Notes under the pieces: generated by a model
What the model saw: the letters and a program-made list of their open reading frames with translations, nothing else
The model's database searches: none
Told to the model about the DNA's origin: nothing
Translations under genes and position numbers: made by a program
Assembly: GCF_000003815.2 (NCBI RefSeq)
Contig: NC_049990.1
Span: forward strand, 924,830 to 988,829
DNA from: Branchiostoma floridae
Lineage: Eukaryota > Chordata > Leptocardii > Amphioxiformes > Branchiostomatidae
Direction of reading: 5' to 3'
DNA: 64,000 nt
Shown here: positions 1 through 11,900 of the stretch, piece by piece
How the letters are laid out: each line of letters starts with the position of its first letter
Numbering within the stretch: position 1 is the first letter of the stretch

Positions 1-467
1 AATTTTGAACAGAACAGTCAGCAAAAATGATCCAGGCACTTGACCACAAGTTGAAAAACATTTCCGTTGTCTTTTAATCAAAGTCGGATACCTACGCGTA
101 CGCATATACAATCAAAAATAGGCTTTTTTTAATGTGAACAACAAGCCATCTGGTTATAATGTATGGACATCAATACTTTTTGTACTGTTACTGTCAGAAT
201 GAATACTCAGCCCATCGAGTAAGCTTCTGTACAGCTCTCAGCTGTAAATTAAGCCATCACATCAAAGCAGCCCTGCTTACTATCAAAATTAGCACTATCT
301 ACACCAATTAAGATTATGCAAATATTTAACACCACCCTGCAACGTAACAGATAAACGAAACAGTACTAATCAACTGCGGTAGAAAACATCAAGTCTTCGT
401 CTATTCGATTCAAACATTAGATGGTTGTCTGATCTGCATACCTGGAAGTATGCAGAGAGAACAAAAA
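1..467 (-). other. 3' flank of RTK-A
   Basis: No gene is seen here. The stretch follows the stop codon of RTK-A on the minus strand and resembles the 3' flanks of RTK-C, RTK-E and RTK-G (for example the shared words around 180-330 and 17000-17100). It probably contains the 3' UTR; I could not fix a polyadenylation site. Confidence 0.5.
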
Positions 468-3396
468 CTACACCACAGTCTCCATTTCAATGACGTCGTG
501 TGGAAGCAGTGCATGTCTCAGTTGCAGCAGCCTCTCTTCTATCCCTTCTGGAGTCGGTCTGGTATCTGGAACGTCGCGCCAACACGACCTCATCAGTCGG
601 TACAGGTCCTCTGGACATTCCGGCGGCCTCTCCAACCGTATGCCTTGCCTCAGAATCCCCACCATCTGAAGAAAGCTCAGCTGCATCCTGCCATCGTAGC
701 ACGGATCTTTCCCCAGCGTGGCGATCTCCCACAGCAGCACGCCGAAGGACCAGACGTCACTCTGACAGGTGTACTCGCCGGTCTCGATGGACTCCAGCGC
801 CATCCACTTCAGCGGAAGGAGTTCGTCAACGCCTGGACGATTGCATCGGACATACTGGGTAGTGGCGTAGACATCTCTGGCCAGTCCAAAGTCAGCCAAC
901 TTGGCCACGTCATCAGCAGTGATGAGGACGTTGCGAGCGGCCACGTCACGATGGGCGATTCTCAAGCGTTCCAGCTCTTGTAGAGCTCGTGCTATGTGGA
1001 CTGCGTATCCAAGAAGGTTTCCAAGTAGGTCTTTCTCGTTGATGTTTCCAATTCGGCGTAGGAAGCCCAAGAAATCTCCTTTAGAGGCATATTCCAAAAG
1101 AATGTACTTCTCCGCAGACTTTGTGATGAGCCCCACAAGTCGAACAATGTTGGACACACGACAATCGCCATCTCGTTGTTGGTGCACAGCTACCAAAATG
1201 GCTGCTTCTCTGTAGAAGTCTCGGTAGGACTGTGAGTCCTCGACGCGAACTGTCTTGGCGGCAACGGCGAGCTCTCCCTCAGGTGTGCGCAGTTTTCCTT
1301 TTCTGACTAGTCCAAACATTCCTTCTCCTATCAGTGGACCAGGAGTAAGATGTTTGATCTTCTTCTCCCAAAGTCCCAGCCAGCCCGGTTGTAGGCTCTG
1401 TGCTAGATCGTGCTCCATTCTCCTCAGCTCGAAAAGTATCTTGTCCTCCTCGCCTGTTTTAGGCGTGGAGCAAGCCAGAATGCTCATTTTGTAGAGTATG
1501 GCCATCACTATGGCAACAAATAAGACTAAGGAGCCCAGTGAGACCAGGATTTCGAGCATCGATTGATCGGCGCTTGTCTGCAACTGGTCACAGTTCCGTC
1601 CCGTCCATGGCGTCACACATGTGCAGCTACCGTCCACATTGCTACATGTAGCATTGTTCTTACAGGCACAAACTTGATGACATCTCCAACCGAACCGACC
1701 GTTTACACATGGTTTGCTACAATTCCTTCCGTACCATCCGGTTTCGCATTCACACCTACCGTCACTAGGGCCACAAGTCGCCCCATTTTGACAGCTGCAG
1801 TTATTTGCACAGTCTTTACCGTACTTGCCATGGGGACATTTTGTCTGACACCTGGTTCCTGTCCATCCCAGCGGACAGACACAACCAGTCCAGCGGTCAC
1901 AGCTGGCACCATGTAGGCAACCACACACTTCATCACACCGGGCACCTTTTGTGTCTGGAGCACAGTTGGTAACATTGAGCACAAACGTGGTGTTGAGTGT
2001 GTTTCCCCGGGTGTCTCGGACCTGGCAGGTGTAGGGCCCGTTGTTGGTAGGTTGTATGTTCGGAACTACAAAGCCTGTCTCATTTACACCAAACCNNNNN
2101 NNNNNNNNNNNNNNNNNNNNNNNNNNNNNNNNNNNNNNNNNNNNNNNNNNNNNNNNNNNNNNNNNNNNNNNNNNNNNNNNNNNNNNNNNNNNNNNCTTTC
2201 TCTGCCTTATTTGGAAATGTAACCGAGATGTATTCATCATCGAAATGGTATGCCTTGCAATGAAACGTAGCATTTGCGGAAATGTAGGTATCGCCAGGGT
2301 CGCTAGGTGTCGTCGTGATGGAGACGTCCTGTTTGGGAATGTCACAAGCCACACCTTTCCAGCCGGGCGGACATTTGCAGGCACCGTTAAACCCATGGCA
2401 GCGGGCGCCGTTCTTACAGATGCAGGTTTTGTCACAAACTAAACCGTATTTTCCAACGGGGCATCCTACCGGATTCGTCCGTATCTCAAGATATTCAACA
2501 TTTGCCATTGGCTTTAATGTTCCATCAGTCTCTACGACTGTTGTTAAGCTGATAGGGTAGCTCGGAACTTCGCAGCTGTAGAGCGTATCTTTTGTTGTAG
2601 GATATTCCAAAGAAACCATTATGAAAAATTGGAGATCTTCATTTTTTAGGACAGAGTCGGGAACAAATTTTCCTAAGTAATTAAGTCTTAACGCGTCGTC
2701 ATATTTCCTGTTCCTGTACAAGTGAAAGGAAATATTGGGTAGTTGAGAATTGGAACTAGGAGTGCATGTTAGTTGACGGAAACCTCTGTCCCATAGCTCC
2801 ATTAAATCTGCCAAATGCGGAATGTATCTAGTGTACGAAACTAAGCGAATGTTACAGTCGCTGTTGTCCATGTGTACCATCCATGGAAGAAGGATTGTTG
2901 AGTTTGTCACTTTGCTGTGTGTCCCACTGCTAAAGAAAACATCTCCGGTTGTCGTCACGAGTTCCCCTGATGTAGTTACACTGTGTAGTAAATCTCCCGT
3001 CTGTCCGTCAGTGTTGACCGGAGTTTCACACGTCTCGTTATACACAGGAGGATAGCCCTCAACGTCACTTAACTCTACCTTAACTCTCGTGTTGTGGACT
3101 CCACTGCGGATTGTCAGCAGATATGCCGACTGTACTGACCTGTCCAGTGGGTTGGCGACCACAATAGTGCAGTTCTTCGTCACATTAAAGCGGCCGTACG
3201 GATCTCCCTCCAGTTTGGCACACGGAAGTTCCGCTTTTTCTCCCGCCCGGGTCCTAGGTAGGCTAAAAACGGTCTCCCCAACCGCGACGTTTTCTGGTAC
3301 GGAAACGCTGAACTCCTGGGCCCGAGCAGAACAAAGAAGCTGGACAAGAACACTCCACAAAGCAACAACAAGCAATCCCTGCAAGTTTCCTGACAT
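468..3396 (-). CDS. RTK-A: single-exon receptor tyrosine kinase (cadherin-like/EGF/Ig/EGF/TM/kinase), interrupted by an N gap
   Basis: Predicted single-pass plasma-membrane receptor tyrosine kinase of about 943 residues. The start is the ATG at 3396, followed by a hydrophobic signal peptide ending near ARAQ. Then come a cadherin-like domain (VPENVAVGE near its start, DVEGYPPVY at its end), a variable region of the type shared with RTK-G, an EGF module (CPVGKYGL...), an Ig-like domain, EGF modules, a membrane helix and the kinase. Kinase landmarks are all present: GEGMFG loop, AAKTV lysine, HRDVAARN, DFG, and the C-terminus ETVV. A 100-N gap (2096-2195) falls in the Ig-like domain. The two halves are in different frames across the 100 Ns, but the intact paralogue RTK-G predicts only 3 missing bases, and a multiple of 3 restores the frame. 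There is no sign of an intron. The ligand is unknown. Confidence 0.85.
2096..2195. other. assembly gap (100 N) inside RTK-A
   Basis: This is a placeholder-length gap. The flanks align with 45345-45370 of RTK-G with only about 3 bases missing, so the gap is mostly nominal. Confidence 0.9.
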
Positions 3397-5718
3397 ATTT
3401 TTACCTCACTTGTACCTCTAAAGTTGAAGAAAAATCCCAGAGGTAACGACGCGGGTTCTCACTGCGTTTTCTTGTTTGTTTTTTCCCTGCTAGAAGTTCA
3501 GGGGGCATTACTCTTCAATAGCGCAGTATCGTGTGTCACTTCGTCTGTGTTACACATAATTATGTTTTTGTATTTTTGCCCTTTGTTCAGATAGATGTAT
3601 ATTCTAGGTGTTAAAAGGTACAAGACTGGAGAGGCGTGCAGGCTGTTACCAAACCATACGTAAAAGGCCGAATATGATCCGGATCCTTACACTTGCTTTG
3701 AGATTAGTGTGTCTCCTGCACAAATCGCCTTGTTAGAAGAGGAAGAAGAAAAACATCGGGGATAAAATACGTGGACGGACAGTTCTGCAAAAGGAAAGAG
3801 ACGATGGTAGGGCACGACGGTTGTTGAGTCTGCTTTAGGTAGATTACAAAACGTCACAAAGACACACACGCACGATGACATCGATATGCCTCCCTTTGGA
3901 ACACATAACAAAACGTTGCAGTTTTTAGGCAATATTGGCTTTCACTGGCATCATATCCGCTTTCTCGGGAACCATCAAACGAACAGAACCCTTAGTACCC
4001 GTACCCTACTTAATTGAAGCGAAAGCCATAAAAAGACCAATGGCACGTTTGTAGCTTAGTTTCTGTCAGTACTTTCAAAGACACCAACTATTTTGCAGGA
4101 AATGATTCTGAACCTGTCTATGTTAGCTTATGCTCAGAACTTATACATTTTCATCTAAACTTTCAAAATTCATCATGGGAATTTTAATTCCAATGTTGGA
4201 ATTTGAAAAAGTGGCCAAACAGTCAACACAGAAGATTAAGGCACCAGACTAATCTCCAAGCAGATCTTGCGGTGGCATAATATAGTATCATAAGCTGTGG
4301 AAGGAGTTTAGCCGGCAGAGGTGTTTAATTCCACCAACACCTGCTTTTAGATCTCAATCCTGGTTAAGTTATAACAAAGTGACAGATTTACCTTCAAAGT
4401 TTATCCACCGGCAGAAACATACCTTTCAAACCACTCAGACACGTTCTGGTCTGGAACTCGTGTAGAATGGCTCAGGCTGTTGTTGTGTACATGTAGGGTG
4501 GTAGCTGATCATATTGTTACAGGTTTGCAATAGAAAAACGTGTACGTATTGGTTTCGTTAGCGTCCTTGGGCACCGCCATATTGTCTCAAGGGAGTGTTA
4601 CATTTTGTCTCAAAGGAGCCTTGCCTTGTATGATGGCAAGAGGCGTCGCAATTTCGACGTGTTAACGACTGACTACCTTCAGCACATTCTAATAACTAGA
4701 AAAAAACTTTCACACTCGCAAACCTTGGCAAAAGCCAGCTTTTTTTAAGCAATGGTTTAGGCTGTTGTTGTGTACATGTAGGGTGCATCTTTCAGTACTA
4801 AGAATAGTAATAATTTAGTAGTGCATCTTTCAGACGCTGGTCCGTAATCCCGTGTGGTAAACGACCCAGGATTAGTCTTACCTACAGGGCGGGGCAGATT
4901 GTTTGTTCAAAGCTGGCTATCCAAATTATTTCAACATTAAAAATGATGATGGGAATTTATTTTAACATGGTGCATGTTTCAAAATACACGTCAGGTCAAA
5001 GCGTATTGCACAATAATAAGTTTCAATGTAAGGAAATGCGTTTTATATTGACTACTACCGTAACATTATATGACTAAAGAATTATACTTTAAACGACTTA
5101 CACTTAAAACTAGGGGCATACAAATTGTCAATTTTTCAGCATTTCCGCCACGTGGCGTCAGGGACACGTGACTGCAGGAACGCGTCAGATAGCCTATATG
5201 CCCCCTCCCCCGTCATATGTTCTTACAGCAGTTTTTCTGCTTTAAAGTTTTAGTGTTCGGTAGTTGGCTTGTGAGAATAAGGGTTGACAGGACGCGTCGC
5301 GAAAGGATGTCAGGACATTAAGTTTCTTCCACTTGCAACCGCATAAAATAACTTAAAGACAAACTGTCGAATCTGTACTTTTTCTTGTATTTCATTTTTC
5401 TCAGCTCATTACACAGAAGTCATTGAAGAACATGTAGTTCTTCTAAAACTAATAAAAACGTTCTTTTACTGTCAGTTATGATTAAGCATGTAACGAGTTA
5501 CACCTTTCTGGTATATACCCTTACTATAATGACATATACGTCATCTTTGTATTTGTCTTCAGCTTGTCTTGTGTTTGTCTCTTCAAGTGTCTTATCACTT
5601 TATCGCTTTCATTACCGTTCTTCAAAAAAAGTAAGACCATGTTGATCGGATTATATGGATATTCCTGGCATAAACACCACAAGATTTGATCCATTTCCAC
5701 AGAAACAGCTGCAAGATG

Positions 5719-5764
<46 letters not shown>

Positions 5765-6415
5765 TCCCAACAGTAAATTGCAAACAAAAATATATTTGAA
5801 AACGGATGCTAATGTCAGAGAATTCCAAAGTCATTTCCAAAGTCAAAGAAGACGTAAAAGAACAAAAAGGGACATTTCTTTGTACGGTATGTCATGCACT
5901 GTTCAGTCATTCGTTCAACCTTCCTGACTACTTAGAAGTAATTTTTGTGCTTTCTCTTGAAACTCAGTTTTGGGGTTCCCAGAGGATCGATGTTATCCAA
6001 ACAATCGAGTCAGCATGGCCTAAAGAAACCAAATTTACAGGTTGGTGAAGTTGTCTTGGACTAAAACTATCGTGGTAACAAAATGCTGTTATCATGCTAT
6101 TAGATCACATACTATTAGATCGTTCTATAGACTTGCATGCAATTAAATAATATGCTTAATAGATTACATTTTTGTCATTAAAGAAAGTCGCGAAAGTGGG
6201 ATCTTGCAAACATATTTTGTAACGTCAATTCTACTAATACTTCCTAGGTGTTAACACATCCAAAGCCGGCCACTACAACAAATTGTTTTTGGTTTCTCAT
6301 ATATGCAATCAAAATTCAACTGTACAAAAAGTCATACAATTAAAGTGAATAATACAAGAAATAGGTATGACCACTATCTTTACAATATCACAAAGAAAAC
6401 AAGAACAAAATACTG
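3397..6415. other. spacer between RTK-A and LRR-B
   Basis: No gene is supported. The first 550 bases are nearly identical to the region upstream of RTK-C (20192-20735) and similar to that of RTK-E. At 4391-4500 there is a relic of the minisatellite locus: the same flank that precedes the 51-bp arrays, followed by about one repeat unit. A (TA)n microsatellite sits at 5722-5764. Small open frames rich in alternating Tyr-Ile are translations of that microsatellite. Confidence 0.7.
5722..5764. repeat. (TA)n microsatellite, unit 1
   Basis: Pure alternating TA of about 43 bases. The orthologous positions in unit 2 (22444-22454, about 11 bases) and unit 3 (36584-36641, about 58 bases) differ only in length. 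Confidence 0.95.
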
Positions 6416-6419
6416 CCGG

Positions 6420-8360
6420 TGTGACAGCGATCTCGCCCCGGGGGGGGGGGGGGGGGCGAGATCACTAGCGATCTCGCCCTCCCCGGCTAGTGATCTCGCC
6501 CCCCTACCTCGCCCCCCTTTAGCGATTTCGCCCCCCCCCCAAAAAAAACGGGTTTACATGACATTTTAGAAGGTGATTGGTATAAATCACAAAATGCAGT
6601 TTCAGAATGATATAAGTACACGAGTTTGATACATAACTCAAATCATAGTATCAATATTAACGTAATTACATGGTAATAAGATAGTTGAACTTGTTTCAGA
6701 CAAGGAGGGTTGGGTCCCTTGTATTCCCATTATTGCATATACCTGAGTCTTGACAGAAGATGGTATTTCATTGTATTCACCTGTCCTCAAGCAACCTATA
6801 TATCTCCAATATGAAGTCTCTACCATGAAGTGACCACAAAAGAACTATGTAATGTCTTTATTAATTATGCAAATACTAGGTATTAATTAGAATAACGCAC
6901 ATTTTGGTATATGCACCTGGCCAAGGGATATCTTCACCTCCAACATGACTGTTTTTTCTAGTATTTAGGAACTGATGCATTTACCCGTGATTCTTAAGAC
7001 TGGTACTTTACCAGTGTTTCTGTAGCATTTATCAACAGCTATATCAACTTGCGCGTAGATAGTGTTTATAATGAGAAACTATTATTCACGTGTGTTTTTG
7101 TTAGTGCTTTGGAAATGTTTCCAGCACAAGAAAGAAAACACTGTGACAAATTGAAAACATATAGCTGACCTATTACGGCAACTACAAATACTACAAAACA
7201 GAGCGGCAAGGGTGGTGCTACAACGTAGGCAACGGGACATCAGCATTGTGAACCTCCACCAAACTCTCAACTGGAAATACCTGGCTGATAGGAGATTTGA
7301 GCACACGTGCATTATGGTTTTCAAATGTCTGACAGGCTTGGCACCAACATACCTATCCGCCACATTTCAGCACAACTCTCGTATCCATACTTACAACACT
7401 AGGCAGACCACTAAACTACACCCACCAAGCTACACCACCACATGTGGACAAAAAACATTTGCATACACTGGCACTAGCCAGTACAACAAACTAGCAGATA
7501 ACATAAGAAACAACACAACACTAAAAGGCTTTAAAACAGCTCTGAAGAACACATGTATATCTGACCTCAAGTAATATTGGAACTTAGTATGGAAAAGCAC
7601 CTTTGTCTCTGATGTGCCTTACTGTTTTAATTTTTTTGTTTGTTCAATCTTTACATATGATTTACTATCCATACTTTGTAAATTTCAGTTTCATTAATTT
7701 TCGATTTACACATGATTTGATATATGATTTGACCTCTGACCTCCACTCCATCTCTTGACATATTGATTTTGACCTTGGAACGTTTTCGACATGAGTATGG
7801 ACACTGATTATGTTTTGACGCACCGGTTTTATGTTTTCTGTACTGTATGTTGTCCCTGGATGTTCAAAGTTTGACTGATTGTAACCACGTTTTTTGTCCT
7901 GTATTTATTATTTTACATGTATGTTTGATGGGCCCCCTTGGAAATCAACTATGCACTGTTGTAGGGGCTACCCATCTGTTTTCAAGATGAAATAAATAAA
8001 TAAAAAAGTATTCCGTACCATAGACGGTGTTGATTTATACGTTCGCAGTAGCACTGTTTTTATACCACTTTTATAATACTATATATCAGCTGCAAAAATT
8101 GTCCTTTTCATTTCAATGTCATGTTTGCACCGAACAATATAGTATGGACTTTCGAGGTATGACATCTTACGGTACGGTAATAAGGTGCCATATAGGTATC
8201 AGGTAACACACCATATACGTTACTCCCCAGGTGCAGTATAGTACCAGGTAGCGCACCTGTAATATGTAGTAACCAGCTGCTCTTGGGGTGGGGGGGCGAA
8301 AACGCTAAAGGGGGGCGAAAACGCTAGTGATCTCGCCCCCAGGGCTAGATCGCTGTCACA
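6420..8360. mobile_element. Ginger1-like non-autonomous DNA transposon with CCGG target duplication
   Basis: The left end begins TGTGACAGCGATC and the right end is the near-complement GATCGCTGTCACA. Both are followed inward by GC-rich, self-similar subterminal repeats (CGATCTCGCCCC words and a run of 17 G). CCGG flanks each side (6416-6419 and 8361-8364). The paralogous spacers in units 2 and 3 carry a single uninterrupted CNGG at the same place (near 23483 and 37310), so they are empty sites. CCGG-specific 4-bp duplications and TGT termini are published hallmarks of Ginger1 elements. No transposase frame is present, so the copy is non-autonomous; it has swallowed a LINE 3' end. Confidence 0.75.
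7158..8009 (+). mobile_element. 5'-truncated LINE (non-LTR retrotransposon) 3' end nested in the Ginger-like element
   Basis: The translated frame from about 7158 to 7574 matches the C-terminal end of a non-LTR reverse transcriptase ORF. It has an LQNRAARVV-like start, then LHQTLNWKYLADRRFEHTC, FKCLTGLAPTYLS, and a final KGFKTALKNT. A 3' UTR of about 430 bases follows, ending in an AAATAAATAAATAAAA tail at 7990-8007. A stop lies just upstream, so only the 3' part was inserted. The family is CR1/Jockey-like; I cannot name it more precisely. Confidence 0.75.
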
Positions 8361-8364
8361 CCGG

Positions 8365-8991
8365 CATTACTCAGGTTTAAAGCTCACTTCCAATCAGAAA
8401 CATCCAGCGATGATAACGACCATTAAGATATAGCTGATCGGTAACTTACAACCCCTATAGCTTCTGCAGTACTTTTAAATTTTCAAACTTAAATTGTGAA
8501 TACCTTACACAAAATGACAAAACTCTCTTGATGATGATTAGTCTTAGTTCTCGTCATATAATTGTAAGCCCTCAAACAACAAATTTGCCAAGTAGGCAAG
8601 GCACTGTTGAACTTAACATTTTACATTTGGGGTGTGAATGTTAATCTATTTTTTCTTTAATCACCTAGAGCCCGACTAGCATCCTGCATGCCTACAACCA
8701 GTAGTTATAAACTGAAGTCTCCACAAACCACGGGCTACATTCTAATACACCGATGAAGGTGAAACATCCAGGTAATAAGATAGACAAGGTAACAGTTACT
8801 CTAATCATCTAATGACTCCAGATTTTCGTGAAGTCATTGTCGAAAGACAGCAGTGGATGCTGTCTGAACCGTCTGATCGTTTCCAAATTCATGCTGCTTG
8901 AATAACTGTTAGCTTCGTAAAAGGCACATCGATTGTTTGAGCCTAAAAAGTACTGTTTTTTTTACATTGTAGTTTAAATAATATGCCTGGC
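8365..8991. other. downstream flank of LRR-B
   Basis: No gene is seen. The sequence resumes the unit spacer and matches 23485-24200 and 37312-37990. It probably contains the 3' UTR of LRR-B. Confidence 0.6.
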
Positions 8992-11900
8992 TTATTTAAA
9001 TCCCTGTTTGGTCTCTGTATAGATGTTTGGGTTCGATTCAGTGATGGCCTGAGACTGAACATGATCTTCCTGATTGTTTTGGGGGGTGGGGGCCATATAT
9101 TCACGATGTCTATCATTGCTACCGGTCACTGCAGTAGCTGTGGTGTTTGTGTTAGTCTCAATGACGGCCTGAGACTGGCCCTGCCCTGTCTGATCATGAC
9201 TACTGGTTTCCACAGCAGCTGTGGTGCCCGAGTTGGATTTAATGATGGCCTGAGACTGGCCCTGCCCTGTTTGATCATAACCGCTGGTCACTACAGCAGC
9301 TGTAGTGTTTGTGTTAGTTTCAATGACGGCCTGAGGCTGGCCCTGCTCTGTCTGATCATGACCACTAGTTCCTACAGCAGCTGTGGTGCCCGAGTTGGAT
9401 TTAATGATGGCCTGATACTGGCCCTTAACGTTGTACAAGGAATTCAGCTGTGAGTCAGTCCGCCCTGTGCCATAAGATAGAATACCAGCATCCAAGGATT
9501 CAGTGACAGCTTGAGACTGGCCCTGCCCTGCCTGATCAGAACCACTAGCTTCCACAACAACTGTGGTGTTTGTGTACAAAAAATTAAGCTGCGAGGCAGT
9601 CGGCCCTGAGCCATATGATAGATTTCTAGCATCAAAGGAGTTAGTGATGGCCCCAGGATAACCCTGCCCTGTCTGGCTGTCCATGTTTTTACACTGGTGA
9701 TCATGACCACTGGTCACTACAGTAGCTTTGGTGTTTGTGTTGGATTTAGTAATGGCCTGAGACTGGTCCTGCCCTGTCTGATTGTGTTGAGGGGCCATAT
9801 CTTCATACTCTTGATCTTGGCTACTGGACGGTACAGCATCTGCGGTGTTTGTGTTGGATTGAGTGAAGGACTGAGACTGACCCTGCCCTGTCTGTTTATA
9901 GTCGTGATATTGAATACCGGTCATTTCGGCTTCTTTGGTGTTTGTGTTGGATTCTGTTATGGCCTTAGACTGACCCTGCCCTGTCTGATTGTGTTGTTTG
10001 TCTGCACTAGCTGTTTTGTTTGTGTTCGTTTCAATGACGGCCTGAGACTGGCCCTGCCCTGTCTGATCATGACCACCAGTTCCTACAGTAGCTGCGGTGC
10101 CCGTGTTGGATTTAATGATGGCCTGATACTGGCGCTCAACGTTGTACAAGGAATTAAGCTGTGAGTCAGTCGGCCCTGAGCCATATGATAGATTTCTAGC
10201 ATCAAAGGAGTTAGTGATGGCCCCAGGATAACCCTGCCCTGTCTGGCTGTCCATGTTTTTATACTGGTGATCATGACCACTGGTCACTACTGTAGCTTTG
10301 GGGTTTGTGTTGGATTTATTGATGGACTGAGACTGGCCCTGTCCTGTCTGATTGTGTTGAGGGGCCATATCTTCATACTGTTGATCTTGGCTACTGGCAA
10401 GTACAGCATCTGTGGGGCTTGTGTTGGATTCAGTGATAGCCTGAGACTGGCCCTGTCTTGTCTGATCGCGTTGTTTGTCTACATCTTCATACTGGTGATC
10501 ATCATCCCTGGTCATTAATGCAGCTGTGGTGTTTTTGTTGGATTCTGTGATGGCCTTAGACTGACCCTGCTTTGTATGATTGTGTTGTTTGTCTATATCT
10601 TCATACTGGTGATCATCATCACTGGTCATTAAAGCAGCTGTGGTGTTTGGGTTGGATTGAGTGATGGCCGGAGACTGGCCCTGCCTTTTCTGATTGTGTT
10701 GTTTGTCTATATCTACATACTGGTGATCATGGCCACTGCTTACCACAGCAGATTTGGTGTTTGTGTTTAACTTATTGATGGCCTGAGTCTGGCCCTGCCC
10801 TGTCTGATCGCGTTGTTTGTCAACGTCTTCATACTGGTGATCATGCCCACTGGCCACTACAGCAGCTGTGGTGTGTTTTGTGTTTAACTTAGTGATGGAC
10901 TGAGACTGACCCTGCCTTGTCTGATTGTGTTGTTTGTCTATATCTTCATACTGGTGATCATCATTGGCAACTGCAGTAGCTGTGGTGTTTGTATTGGATT
11001 GAGTGATGGCCTGAGACTGGCCCTGCCTTGTCTGATTGTGTTGTTTGTCTATATCTACATACTGGTGATCATCATCATTGGCAACTACATCAGCTGTATT
11101 GTTTGTGTTTGTGTTTAGCCCTAAAGGAGGATGGCTGGTCCTCCTCTTGCACCAGGTAGTGAGAGTGATGGTGCCAATCAGGACAATGGCAGTTATTGAA
11201 CCACAGATAGTGGCAATGAATACAGCATTGGGTAAATTGGGAGATAATTCATGAGAACTGCGGATATCTGGTTTGTCTGGTGTGATTGCATGGAGGGAAG
11301 GTGGTGTTGCTCTAGCTTGGCTTGTATTGCCTGGAGTTGAACCAGAATCGCCCTTGAAGTACCAGTTACATCGAGAGGTGACAGTGCCATTGGAACTGTT
11401 GTTAGCACTTTGCATTGGACCAATTAGGGACTGTCTGGCAGATGTGGAGTCTTCAGGGCGCGCTGTTGGACCAGCATTGATTAATGTGGTGCCAAACGGA
11501 GAAGATGTTGACCCTGCAGATGACTGGAAGGAAGTTTGGATATCAACAGACAGTGTTGATATGGTTACTCCTTCGCATATCGATCCTTCCAGCATCTGCT
11601 CGTTGTCTACTTTAACCTCTCGTAGCTCGGGGAGATTTACAAATGCACAGGGCTGAATCTCTGTTATCTTATTGGACTCCAGATACAAGTTTCTGAGGCT
11701 GGGTAGGTCTGCAAATGTGCCAGTTCGAATCATTGTTATCTGGTTGCTTATTAGGTTCAACAAATATAGCTGGGACAAATCTGCAAATGTGCTACTTTGA
11801 ATCATTGTTATCTGGTTTGAGGATAGGTCCAGTGTTTCAAGCAGGGGTAACGCTGCAAACAAACCAGGATTGATCTTACTTATCTTGTTGCTGTTCAACA

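Noticed and set aside
450-983. Long open frames on the plus strand opposite RTK kinase domains (also 17287-17772, 31179-31805, 43540-44241)
   Set aside because: They are antisense shadows of strongly conserved kinase codons, recur in every paralogue, and show no domain of their own.
5524-5927. Frames with Tyr-Ile repeats
   Set aside because: Translation of the (TA)n microsatellite.
8750-8775. Hammerhead-ribozyme-like words (CGATGAAGGTGAAAC) and similar at 24635 and 58260
   Set aside because: The conserved CTGATGA core is not intact and no stems of proper length are seen.
9697-10164. Plus-strand frames across LRR tails rich in Cys, Leu and Gly
   Set aside because: The tail repeats are open in several frames because of their composition and 3n-length units; only the minus frame joins the LRR and membrane segments.
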